Shown here: in pieces, positions 37,810 through 49,014 of the stretch
How positions within the stretch are numbered: the stretch's first letter is position 1
How the letters are laid out: each line of letters opens with the position of its first letter
DNA from: Euptelea pleiosperma
Taxonomy: Eukaryota > Streptophyta > Magnoliopsida > Ranunculales > Eupteleaceae
NCBI GenBank assembly: GCA_035048495.1
Contig: CM068549.1
Location: 4,881,822 to 4,945,821, forward strand
DNA length: 64,000 nt
Direction: 5' to 3'
The notes under the pieces: generated by a model
The model's input: only the letters and a program-made list of their open reading frames with translations
Told to the model about the DNA's origin: nothing
The model's database searches: none
Position numbers and translations under genes: made by a program

Positions 37810-39342
37810 ACCAAGTTAAGTCATAGAGGGGGGTGAATAGGATAATTTTTAATTCCTCTGCGAATTCTATATGGATTAAAAAATTATTGATCACATAAGG
37901 CAGAAAAGGATCAAGCAATTAAAATATAAATCATCCACAGAACATAGATATGAGAAAATTTGAGATACAATATGCAAACATTCATAATCACACGAAACTC
38001 AGATTTATAGTGGTTCGGCGACTCCACACCTACGTCCACTGTCCAATACTTAACACGAGTAATATTATATTATCTCAATCATGCATTACAACATATCCAA
38101 TTGAAATAAATAATTCACTAACTACAATATCACTTAGTTTCAATCTAACGAGAATCACTTCTCGCTTACTTAGAGAGTCAGCCTAGGCTAGTAGTCCATT
38201 TAGAGAAATTCTTTTCTCATGGATCTACAATCCTCAACTCAGTTAGATGAGTCCTCACTCATCCACTAATCACAAAATATTTAGTGTTCATAAATTTTGA
38301 ATTCTATCAAAAAGGTATTTGAACATAAAAACACTTACCTTTCGATGAATACGATCAAATGAAAAATCATTTGGAGAAGAATTCGGCCAAAAGACACTCT
38401 ACTAAGAGTAATCCTTTTTTTGGAAGAAGATGCTTGCAGAATAATAATATCAAATAGTCTCTTCTAAACACTTAGAACCTTTACAATGAATAGATAGCTT
38501 TGCTCTGGTGAAGTTCTCACAAATTCTAGATCTCTGGACTCAAAGATTGATAATAAAAAAATGTAAAATAGAGATCTCTTGATTGGGTTGATTCTAATGA
38601 GGGGAGAGAACTCTTATTTATAAGTAAGCTTCCCATCAATAGAACTGAACCAAATATAGCCATTTGAAGGCCAAAGTGCGCTTAAAATCGTAGAAGAGAT
38701 TGAGTCAAAACAAGATCCGAAAGGGGCAGAGTCGACCGCACTTTTGGCCAGTCGATCGGACTTCGGTCGACCGAACCTTTAGTCTGTCGCCCACTCAAGT
38801 AAGTACTGAATAATCTTGAACCCGAGAGTTCGGGTCGACCACACCTTTTTGGCTGGTCGACTGGACATCCAGTCGTCTGCTCAAAAAGGTCGGTTGGCCG
38901 GACCTCTTAGTCTAGAACCGAATACTTCTAAACTTTTTAGAAATTTCTCTTTTTGACACACGCATGATACCTAACTATCACTGAACCATCAAAGGTAAAT
39001 CTTGATCCGCTGGCAACGCGCTGTATACCCTTAGATTTACATAAGTAACCGCAACACGAGATTCTTCATAGTTGAACGTTCGTAGAGTGAGAACGTACTC
39101 TGATCTTTTAAATCTTCATGCTTGAGCTTGACTTTGTCTTCAGTTAAGCTTGATCACTTGACTTTGTCTTCTGTTGATCTTGAACACTTGGGTTGATTTT
39201 CTTCAGCTTTAATTCTTCTTTGATTTGTTTTGTCGAAGTCCACTTGATCTTTGACACTTCAGTCTTCAGGGGATTCGAGACACAGCGATATATATTATCA
39301 AAAAACTAAGTGTTCCTGGGATTTGACAACCGAGACTTTTCA
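37810..39342 (-). mobile_element. SIRE-type copia 3' LTR (left end approximate)
   Basis: Read on -, the LTR starts TGAAAAGTCTCGG at 39342, directly after a purine-rich tract. A sense TATA box (TATAAATA) is at 38615-38622. The phrase GCCGAACCACTATAAATC-like at about 38000-38020 and CTATTCACCCCCCTCTA near 37826-37844 are typical of SIRE-type LTR ends. A cluster of GGTCGACC-type palindromes occupies 38725-38905. The left end at about 37810 is an estimate. Confidence 0.65.
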
Positions 39343-39358
39343 ATCTCCTCCTTTGTCA
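39343..39358 (-). promoter_or_regulatory. Polypurine tract, SIRE-type element
   Basis: Read on -, AAAGGAGGAGAT immediately precedes the LTR start, within a CATTGACAAAGGAGGAGAT phrase usual before copia SIRE 3' LTRs. Confidence 0.7.
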
Positions 39359-39674
39359 ATGCCAGGACAAAAATAAATAACTACCCAATTATATTACAAT
39401 TTTTGTCCAAATAAAAAAACAAATCAATAATTCTCCCCCTAAGTACAATAACTACCCAAATAAATTATCTTTTAAGGATAAAGGGGTAAGGAGGCAGCAC
39501 AGTAGCTCGCGATTAGTATCGTGATAAGTACCAAAATGTCTGTAAACACCATGTTGCTACAAAATAATCAACTTGATAAGAAAATATTTGACAATAGCTT
39601 CTCATTAATATATTAGTCCAATAATATCAAAAATATCTTCTCAGTACATTAGTCTAATAAAACCAAGTAAGAAT

Positions 39675-39720
<46 letters not shown>

Positions 39721-40066
39721 ATTACAAGTATTTTAATAAAATAGAGAGCAACAAGTATCAATATAATTGATTTCTCCCCCTTTTTGTCATATATTGACAA
39801 AGGAAAGAATTCCATCCTGATGATAAACAATATTATGATATGATAATCAATCCTCGAGAAGAAAAAAAAATCATAACACAATATTTCAAACTACAAATCA
39901 TAATAATAGAAGCGGTCAACAGAGTGACCAATAACATCCATCATCCATAATCTCAAACCAAAGTAAACAAGGTATCTCAATAGCAAATAGTATAAACCAA
40001 TAGTATCAAATAAGACATCAAAAAAAATATACTACTGATCTACAGAGAGAAAGAGCAAAACGTACT
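39359..40066 (-). other. SIRE-type 3' non-coding region with TA microsatellite
   Basis: AT-rich and non-coding. A (TA)n tract of about 38 bases lies at 39679-39716. Confidence 0.6.
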
Positions 40067-41219
40067 CTAATCATAGTCATCATCCTCGTCGGCATCATCA
40101 TCACCATCATCATCATCATCGTCAACTGCATCATCTTCTTCTTCTTCTTCATCTTCGTCCTCATTTTCATCTTCGTCTTCATCTTCGTTGTCTCTAGCCG
40201 TAGAAGGTACAGTAGTCTCCTCAGGTAAAGACTCTGGATAGTCTGGGTGCTGAGACCTAAGAAATGAAGTCATACGCTGCTGACGTCGAGAAAATTTGTC
40301 AATTGACGCACAGAGACTATCCAACTTGGATGAAAGACCTACAATAGATGCAGATATAGAGGAACGGTGAGAAACCGAGCTCGAAGCAGAAGTAGAGGTA
40401 GAAGCAGATGAGTCACCAACCAACATTTTACTAAATGTAGCTTGATTGATAGGTGAGATGGGATGCAAAGTTTTATCAGAGTCAAGAATAGAAACTTTGT
40501 AATGACTCAGAATTTTTGAAACAAGAATGCCAAAAGGCAAAGACCGCTTGCAATTCTCAATCGCCAAATTTTTTACCATGAGATGAAAGATAACTGAAGG
40601 ACCACAGATTCGTGTGCCCTGAGAGACACAATACAAAATGTACTAGATATAGGGACCGATCTCACTCCGATGTCCAGCCTTTGAGACCAAGTTGTAGGAG
40701 AAGATCAACCCTAACAAGTGGTACATGGGAAGTAATTTCCGAGTAGTCAGGTCAGAGGTCCAATGAACTACCTTCCCACAGGTGGCTTTTGAGATAGCGT
40801 TTTTGTTTTTAAGAGGTAGGGAAGAGGGAGAAAATTCCTTCATTAGGTACACGAGGAAGACCTGTGATTTTTGAAATCAAAGATAAAGTAATTTTGAACC
40901 TAACTCCTCGGACCTTAGAATAAAGAAACTAACCTTCTAGATCATGATTGTTCAGATTATAATAAAACATCCTGACTAACTCAGGATATGCAATACCAAA
41001 AATGGAATGAAGTTTAGACTAACCTACTGAATGCAGAAGATTGGGGATTCCAGTCATGGTCACTTCTTTTTCGATAACCCCATGCTCAACAGCAACAGCT
41101 CTTTTGATGTAGTTTTTCAAGAAGCTAGCCCTAACCATAATGGGATTGATGAATAGGCTAAGAGGATAAGGATCATTTGAAGATAATTTACCTCTTGCTC
41201 TTTTTCCTTGTGGTGCCAT
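40067..41219 (-). pseudogene. Additional ORF downstream of SIRE-type pol, broken
   Basis: Read on - from MAPQGKRARGK at 41219. Successive pieces (41219-41019, 40852-40643, 40636-40067) form one disrupted protein with stops after LLHSVG and after EIGPYI and a frameshift near 40850. Phrases such as PMYHLLGLIF and SLPFGILVSKIL resemble the domain called putative plant transposon protein, which I know from extra frames of plant retroelements; SIRE elements carry an envelope-like frame at this place. The C-terminal end (about 40067-40200) is a low-complexity Asp/Glu tail, preceded by a Ser-rich part and a helical segment. Function unknown. Confidence 0.55.
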
Positions 41220-41818
41220 GGAAGGAAAATCAAAGAGATTTCACTCAAATGGGAATGGGAATGGAAGTTTACACAAGAGATTTCTAGGGTTCCAAAGAGT
41301 TCAAATGACCCAAAATCGATTTTGAGATATTTATAATCAAGGGCAGCGGACCGGATATGGGTCGACCCGCCCGCGAGAATAATATAACGTTCGGGTGCGG
41401 GGCGCGGTCGACTGGTCATAATGGTCGGTCGACCGGGTATGTTCTGTTGACCGGACCTAATGTTCGGTCGGCCTGACCCTGCAAACACAAATTTCAAAAC
41501 CAAAAAAAATATTATCTGGTCTGGTCGACCTGACTTCGCAAACTTCATTTTTTATAACCCGATCGCCTCGACATTTTCTTCGATCGGCCTGACAATTTCA
41601 TCGGTCGGCCCGACTTTGTGAATGTCATTTTTAAACACCCAATCATCCCAAATTATCACCAATTTTACAAATAATCAATATTTTTAATAACATCATCAAA
41701 TTTTTACAAACAAAATTAGCTAATCATTATTTGAATGATTAGACTATAAGACTAACTGAAATACTGAAGATATGATATTTAATCTTAATCCAAATATTTC
41801 AGTCAGTACCAACAAAAA
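41220..41818 (-). other. SIRE-type spacer between pol and extra ORF
   Basis: Non-coding. At 41355-41625 it contains a second cluster of GGTCGACC-type motifs like that in the LTR. Confidence 0.55.
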
Positions 41819-43810
41819 TTAATCAATGGGATAAACTCCGATAGAGTTCCTCAGATATTCATATCTGAACGAATCTAAAGGTTTAGCCAAAATATCAACA
41901 AGTTGAATTTCTGCGTTCACATATTCTAATGAAATTATTTATTCTTCAACCAATTCTTGAATAAAGTGATGTCTGATATCTATGTGCTTGGTTATAGAGT
42001 GATGTACAGGATTTTTAAAAATACAAATCGCACTCGTGTTATCACAGAATAAATTCATAGATCTTTGATTAATTCCATAATCCAACAACATTTATTTCAT
42101 CCAAATTAACTGGGCACAGCAACTGCTGGCAGCAATATATTCTACTTCAGCCGTAGACAAAGATATAGCATTCTATTTCTTGTTGTGCCAAGCAACCAAA
42201 TAATTTCCAATATAAAAGCACCCACCACTGGTGCTTTTGCGATCATCAGCATTTCTTGCCCAATTGGCATCTGAATAACCGACAATTTCACTGTTAGTCT
42301 CAAGAGGATACTAGAGACCGTATTCAATGGTACCACTAACATATTTAATGATTATTTTAACAGCCGAGAGATGAGATTCTTTTAGGTCAGATTTATACCT
42401 AGCACAAGCTCCTACACTAAAAGCAATATCGGGTCTGCTAGCTGTGAGATAGAGGAGACTACCAATCATACTCTTGTACAGATCAGTCTGATCAACTGAT
42501 TTTCTACTTAAATCCTTGGTGAGTTTAATATTAGTGCTCATAGGAGTGTGTGAAGATTTAGATGATTCTAGGCCAAATTTTTTAAGCAATTCTTTAGAAT
42601 ATTTAGATTGAGAAAGGAAAATTCTATTTTCTAATTGTTTAACTTGAAGATCTAGAAAGAAGTTCAATTCACCTTCCATGCTCATCTCAAATTCAGATTT
42701 CATAACTTGAGCAAATTCCAAAGCATGCATCTCAGTGGTTGAGCCAAAGACAATATCATCAACATATATCTGGGATATCAGAATACCATTATCTCTTTTC
42801 TTAATAAACAGTGTTTTATCAATATTTCCTCTTGTGAATCTATTTTCCAATAGAAATTGAGTTAATCTTTCATACCAAGCTCTTGGAGCTTGTTTCAACC
42901 CATATAAGACTTTCTTAAGCCTATAGACTCGATTATTTTTATGAGGGTCTTCAAAACCTTTAGGTTATTCTACATAAACTTCTTCTTCTAAAATCTCATT
43001 TAGAAAAGTACTCTTAATATCCATTTGATAGAGTTTAAATTTTAGGACACAGGCTAATGCTAAGAGAATCCTAATAGATTTTAGTCTAACCACTGGGGCA
43101 AAAGTCTGATCAAAATCAATTCCTTCAACTTGAGAGTAGCCTTGAGCTATTAATCTAGCTTTATTTCTAGTTATTACTCCATTCTCATCAAGTTTATTCT
43201 TATATATCCATTTAGTTCGTATCACATTTTTATCCAAAGGTCTAGGGGTTAGAAACCAAACATCATTTCTCTTAAATTGATTTAACTCTTCTTGCATGGC
43301 ATTTATCCAATGTTCATCTAAAAGAGATTCTTTAATGTTTCTTGGTTCAATCTTAGAGGTAAAGTATAAATGACCAGATATATTTTTCAATTAACTTCTT
43401 GTACGTACACCACTATCCTTGTTTCCAACATTCTCTGGGTTTTTCTTGGTTGTGAATATTTTATTTACCTTTCTCAATATTTGTAGATTCTACCAACTCT
43501 TCTGAATTATCAACAATTTCTAGAGATTCATCATTAATGACCATATTAACAGATTTTTCTATGGTTAAGGTTTTTTTGTTAAAGATCTTATAGGCTTTGC
43601 TTCTGGTGGAATATCCTAAAAAAATACCTTCATCACTTTTGGATTCAAACTTTCTAAGATTTTCTCTATCTCTAAGCATATAGCAAGTACTCCCAAGGAT
43701 CCTGAAATATTTTACATTTGGTTTAACTTCATTCCAAATTTCATAGGCTGTCTGCAATGTTCCTATTCTCAAATAAACACGATTGATCATATAACATACA
43801 GTATTGACTG
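41819..43810 (-). pseudogene. SIRE-type copia pol remnant: integrase end, reverse transcriptase, RNase H
   Basis: Read on - from 43810: the integrase C-terminal part (VNTVCYMINRVYLR, then CYMLRDRENLRKF and FLGYSTRSKAY), then reverse transcriptase (WIYKNKLDENG, FAPVVRLKSIRILLAL, MDIKSTFLNE, APRAWYERL, catalytic IYVDDIVFGS, SMIGSLLYLTASRPDI), then RNase H ([39 protein letters not shown]), ending at a TAA codon at 41819-41821. Frameshifts or stops fall near 42960-42900, 42310, 42170 and 42090. The start of pol and gag lie beyond an Athila-type LTR inserted at 43810/43811. Dead copy. Confidence 0.85.
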
Positions 43811-44418
43811 TGAAAGTTAGTTTTTTCTGCGTCGTTGATTACAGAAACCCTATTCTCAACACATTTGTAAATTGATCCGATTATCCTACAAAATTAAAAC
43901 TTCTTGCACAATGGGGAGTGTCGGATGTCGATCCGAACTCGGAGTTAGCCGAGTTAGCATAATCAGGAACATGAAATGATGGAACATTACAAGAAATAAT
44001 AGATAAAAATATACTTCATCATTCAGTGACCAAAATGTCTATTACAATGCTTGAATCGAAAATAAAATAAAATAAGATAAACTAAAAAGCAATTTTAAAG
44101 AAGAAAATTCTAAAGAGAGTTAGAGAGACAAAGTGAAGTAGAGAGAGAAAGTTAGAAAGAGAAAAAGATCTCTAGAGAGAGATTACTCTTTAGAGAGAGA
44201 AAAAGAGATATAGAGAGAACTAGAGAGAGAAAAGATTTGACAGAGAGAGATTTTTACCTCGAACTTACCATGGAAATGGCCGGAATAGATAGATCTATGA
44301 TGAATGGATCGTCCATGAGTCATCGATTCGGCCATCCTTTCCAGTGGGGGTGTGCGCTCGGTGATGATGGATGATGGATGATGTTGGTCTCAAGGGAGAA
44401 GATGGCAAGGGTGGTAGA
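43811..44418 (-). mobile_element. Athila-type LTR A3, left part (interrupted by A2)
   Basis: Starts TGAAAGTTAG in the SIRE-type integrase. It has the family terminal hairpin region and a GA-rich tract (44100-44250). It is cut by the A2 insertion; the target site GTAGA is at 44414-44418 and again at 59137-59141. It resumes at 59142. Confidence 0.85.
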
Positions 44419-45663
44419 TGAAAGTAAGGTTTTTCCGCGTCGTTGGTTACGGAAACCCTCACTTCAACATAATTTGTAATTTGATCCTATTATCCTGCAA
44501 AATTTAGAATTCTTGCACAGTGGGAAGTGTCGGATGTCGATCCGCACTCGGGATTAGTCGGATTAATGCAATAACGAACATGATATGACGGATTTTTGCT
44601 TGAAATTGTGGAAAAACATGCTAGAGAGGATGGAAAATATGGAGAAAGAATGATGGGTGAGTGATTTAAACATGTATGAGAGAGCTTTTTATTGATTACT
44701 AAACATAAATAAAAGAGAGAATTAGAATTAAACACATTAATGTAAGATGAAAATGAACTAACCAAAATTTTATGAAGAGCAAATATCCAACCAACATTTT
44801 TGCAATAAGAAAGCACTAAACTAATCTTAAAAATAAAAAAAAATAAGAGATTCTAGAGAGGGAAACAAGAAAGACAAAATGTCCTAGAAAGAGAAAGAAA
44901 TATAGAATGTAGAGAGAGATTATTAAAGAGAGAAAAATCAAAGGGAGAAATAGAGAAGAAAGTGACGAAGAAAGGATTAGGGAACTCACGAGAAACTTAC
45001 CATGGACAACAAGGGTGGCTGGCCTTGGAGGAGCAGGTGGTGTTCATGGGCTTCAACCTGCAACTATGGAGGATGGGTGAACGGCGGCGAGTCGAAGGAA
45101 ATGAGCAACCTGGATGCTGAACGGTGGGTGTTGAAGGTTGCTTCAATAGAGGACGAAGCAGGAAGAGGCCAAGACCATTGCTGACTTTGCACGACTTGGA
45201 GATCACCAGCTATGAAGAAGAACTACAGCATGGGCGGTGGTGGAAGAACAAAATAACTGCCTGCAAGAGTTGCAGGTGTGGGCGCTGAAGGTGAGAAGTC
45301 GGGCTTCACCCTGAGTTGCAGACCACGGCTAGGAGAAAGACGCACAGCCTAAACCACTTTTAGGAGGTGTAAAGAGCAGCAAGGAGAAGCATGTTGGCGA
45401 GCCCGATCTGTCCAAACGTTGATAATAGCTTTGAGGAACGACTAAAGGAGTAACAGGTGCTTTTCTTGGAGGTCCTCTAGTGCAACTCCGGTGAAACAAA
45501 CCAGCAAAGGTGTTGCTGGTTGTGTTGGCCGTTTGAACGGTGATTGGCTATGGGGTAGTGGCTCGTGAAGAGGCAGCAACAATGATGAAGGGGGGCGAGC
45601 TGGGGTTGTGAATAGAGAGAGGGAGAGGAGGTAAAGGAGATGTGCAGGCGTTAATGGAGGTTG

Positions 45664-45688
45664 CCGGAGTTGCAACCTGCAACTCCGG
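45664..45688. repeat. LTR palindrome, arms CCGGAGTTGCA/TGCAACTCCGG
   Basis: Eleven-base perfect arms with centre ACC. First of a pair; the second starts 166 bp further on. Confidence 0.92.
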
Positions 45689-45829
45689 TGATCTAAAAAA
45701 ATATTTTTTTTTTCTTTTTTTTCTTTGGAGAGAAAGGAGTTGGTGAAGAGAAGGAAGAGTGGCGAGATGGTGGCTTGAAGAAGACGACGTGCAGAGGTCT
45801 GCAGCAGGCGGAGGCGGTTCAGATGCTGG

Positions 45830-45854
45830 CCGGAGTTGCAGGCTGCAACTCCGG
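45830..45854. repeat. LTR palindrome, arms CCGGAGTTGCA/TGCAACTCCGG
   Basis: Same arms with centre GGC. Second of the A2 3' LTR pair. Confidence 0.92.
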
Positions 45855-46018
45855 TGGAAAAGTGGTGAAGAAGATGAAAGAGAGATGGCGAAGCGGGAGG
45901 AGAACGGCCAAGAGAAAGGGAAAAAGGGGTAGGAACGAGTTGGGGGAGAGAATGGAAGAGAAAGGGGGGGGATTAGGGTTCGAACGAACCCTTCTCCCTC
46001 ATCTTATAAAGCTCCCTA

Positions 46019-46034
46019 TTTCCATTAATGGAAA
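46019..46034 (-). promoter_or_regulatory. CArG-type MADS site in A2 3' LTR
   Basis: TTTCCATTAATGGAAA, fully self-complementary, fits CC(A/T)6GG with T/A flanks. It lies just upstream of the sense TATA box at 46004-46010. Confidence 0.6.
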
Positions 46035-46062
46035 TAGGGTATTTTTTGAAAATAAAAAATAT

Positions 46063-46097
<35 letters not shown>

Positions 46098-46348
46098 TAA
46101 AAACCTACTTTTCTATGGGGAATCTCCCCAATTAGTGGACCCCCCATTTAATTAAAATTATTTTTGAAATTCGCGGGGTCCACTAACTGGTCGGACAGCG
46201 GGTCGATGCTGATGGGCCCGGCTACTGGCCCACATGGACTGATGATGTCCATCGTCTCACAAGATGATGTGACAGGCATTCTGAAGGCGATCGGATGGAT
46301 GGTGACTTGATTGGGACCCAGATTGGTAGATCGACGGATCTAGAGAGA

Positions 46349-46399
46349 TCCAACGGTCCGATTGAAGATCCAACGGTCCGATGAAAGATCCAACGGTCA
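46349..46399 (-). promoter_or_regulatory. Three AACGG (MSA-like) units in A2 3' LTR
   Basis: TCCAACGGTCC twice and TCCAACGGTCA once on +, 20 bp apart. The last fits the plant mitosis-specific activator consensus. Confidence 0.55.
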
Positions 46400-47059
46400 G
46401 AAAGCTAAGGGAGATGAGATAGAGCTGATAGGCAGGAGTTCTGGGGTTAGGTCAGTAGATTCGAGGATCGAGAGATGAAGAGAGAGAGAGAATAAGGAGA
46501 GATGAGAGAAAAAGTATCAAAAAAAATGGAAAAAAGCACTGGCGGAGGGTCTGGAACCCTGTTCTTCACTGTGACCATCCTCACGCTTCTCCAGTAGAGT
46601 CGACCATCATTCCTTGCTGACTCATGTGGCTTTAAACGCTTTGGTCCGTCTCTTGGTCATTGGCTCTCCTGCTCTCTTCGTTCTTTGGGCCGGCTTTTTG
46701 GTCCTCTTATTCAGCCCATATTTGGCCCATATCTTCTAGTCATATCATGTGGGCTCTTTAAGCTTTGATAATGGGCTTTCATGATCGATTTGGGCCCACA
46801 AGTCTTGAGAATCGTCCCATCGGGGTTTCCTGCGACAGAAGAAGCGCGTAATGAGACTTTATCAGAACGGCTTAATATTTAGACTTCCGAAAATGTGTTT
46901 AATGCATGCAAATATACCATTTCGTCCAGAAAAGTGTGTTTTACGCAATGAGATAGACTCTTACGTAGAAAAGTGGATAATTAGAGCAGTTTTACGTAGG
47001 AGAGTGCGATAACGCTAACAGGATAAGTGCTTAAAATAAGCACTTTTGAGCGAATATCA

Positions 47060-47079
47060 CAACCCCCAACCAGCATATT
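47060..47079 (-). promoter_or_regulatory. Polypurine tract of A2
   Basis: Same arrangement as in A1: GGTTGGGGGTTG on - directly before the LTR. Two further GGTTGGGGGT cores lie at 48690-48699 and 48975-48984. Confidence 0.6.
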
Positions 47080-48602
47080 GCCAATCCTTGGCAATTAGTG
47101 CGAAATAAATGAGCTTAAAAGGGCTCTGCACATGCTGCACACTTTTTCATATTAGCTCCGGGAAAACACCGTTCATCAAATTATTGAATGGATGCAAAAA
47201 CAGTTACATGCTAGCGAAGAGTTTAAAAGTTTTGGCACGACTACAGACTGATAATCATGACCCAGAATAGTCAGACTCTGCGTGTGTGTGTGTTCAACAT
47301 TCTCATCATCCGACAGTAAAGATTTCCAGATCACCTCTAAGTTTTTCTGCCTCGACCTCAAATCTCACATGTTTAGCACTCAAAATAGAATCACACAAGA
47401 AGGGTTTTCTTCTTTTCTCTCAATTTATATGTGAGGAGATGTATTTAATATAAAGAGGCAAAAGATCTCACATATGTTTTATTTGAAGGAAGGAAATCTT
47501 TAACAGAAGAAGATCTCATGATTGGAATACCACTTCACTCGGGAACGTCAGATCAAACTCTATAGCTTCTCTTTCTCCAATCTCCACATTTTATGATCGT
47601 GCTATCCTAGAATCAAGTAGGACTTTCCTGGGTTGTAATGAGGCTTAGGTCAGGTGTAGAAAAATAAAGGTATACAGGATTTCAAAGATCTTGAGAGGAT
47701 ATTGCCATTTTCTTGAATTTTTTCCTGCGACGTAACACCATTATCTGGTTCTTTTTCCTTTTTTCGTATTTTTCTCTTTTTCTTGATATTTCTGAGACTG
47801 CTCAATTTCTTTTCAGCTCTTCTTCATACTTTCTTTTTATATTTTGTTTTTGGCTTGAACCACTTTCTTTTCCTTTTGATTCTTCTTCTTTACTTTTCTT
47901 TTCACGGTACACCCACATCAGTTATTCTTTTGTCCATCTCAAAATAAGGGTAGCCAGTCATGTTTCGTAGCTAGACTGGATTTTAGGTTGATGGGTTAGC
48001 AAATAAAAGGCTTTTATAGAAAGGTTCAAGGGGTTTCTAGTGAAGTATAATTCAGGTGAGTAAAAAGGCTGAATGGTTCAGAAAAATGGCCTAAATCATT
48101 TTCTAGGGTTTGCACTATCATGTATATTGTTTTGACTGGATATAGAGAAGGTTCTGTCGTAGTAATCCAATGTTGATGTCGTTCCGAATTTTATGATCGA
48201 AGCAAAAAAATAATGAGATCTCTCAACGAATATTGCGGGCATGAAGAATAGTGAGTCATCTTGTGACTCAGGATTATTGTATAACTCTCCGAAATGATTA
48301 AAGGTTCGAAAGCTCGCTGGGTTAGGTCTCCACAATTATTCTCACAGGATCTCTAGAGTTTCCAAACTTAGGATGACTCTGATGTTGATAGTGTATAATT
48401 GTGCCGAATCTGATTTTTTTCTGAGTTTTCAAACCTGCTGTAGTCACGCTTGAATTGACTCAACGCTAACTTTAAACAAAAATTGACATCCTCAATACTG
48501 ACTTAACGGAGGTTTTCAGCTAATCAAAGTCAGGGTATTTGACACATTTTTGAAATTCTAGAAAACTTTTGGAGAACATCGGAAATCACCCCAAAAACAA
48601 AA

Positions 48603-48658
<56 letters not shown>

Positions 48659-49014
48659 TTATTAGAGACATGAGTTTTTGTAAATACCCACCCCCAACCA
48701 AAATACAGCACCGTCCTCGGTGCTCATGACCGGGACATAAAATGATAACAAATCAATGATGATGATGCAAAGATTCAGGAAGGATGTTACCAAGTCGGCA
48801 GAAACTCGACAGTGTGTGGTACCTGATGATCGGAAGAATGACTGTACCTGCATTTCCAGAGATATAACAGTAATAACAAATGCATGAGACTCATGTACTC
48901 TAGGAATACCGGAATTGCCTTTCCGAAAGCGCTAAGTTTTACGTCTTCAGCCAGACATGACGGGGGTGACAGGCACCCCCAACCAAGTTGGAGCACAGGA
49001 GACTGAGTAGATCA
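47080..49014 (-). other. A2 region between pol and 3' LTR, no envelope-like gene
   Basis: About 1.95 kb without a supported frame. It includes a run of 52 T residues (48605-48656), against about 11 at the same place in A1 (26594-26604). Pyrimidine-rich tracts lie at 47740-47900. Confidence 0.65.
48605..48656 (-). repeat. Run of 52 T (A tract on the sense strand)
   Basis: Uninterrupted homopolymer in the 3' non-coding part of A2. Run length is prone to sequencing and assembly error. Confidence 0.8.

Larger units (their letters stand above)
44419..47059 (-). mobile_element. A2 3' LTR, 2641 bp
   Basis: Essentially identical to the 5' LTR with a constant offset of 12,077 bp. Unlike A1 it keeps the full core promoter: TATA at 46004-46010, CArG at 46022-46031, AACGG units at 46349-46359, 46369-46379 and 46389-46399. 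Confidence 0.96.

Noticed and set aside
37451..38186. Short + strand frames between Tat and SIRE sequences, possibly a host gene
   Set aside because: No domain, AT-rich, and overlapping the SIRE-type LTR.
45775..46155. 126-codon frame identical in both A2 LTRs (also 57852-58232)
   Set aside because: It runs antisense to the LTR transcript and through the poly-T tract. Identity is explained by the youth of A2.
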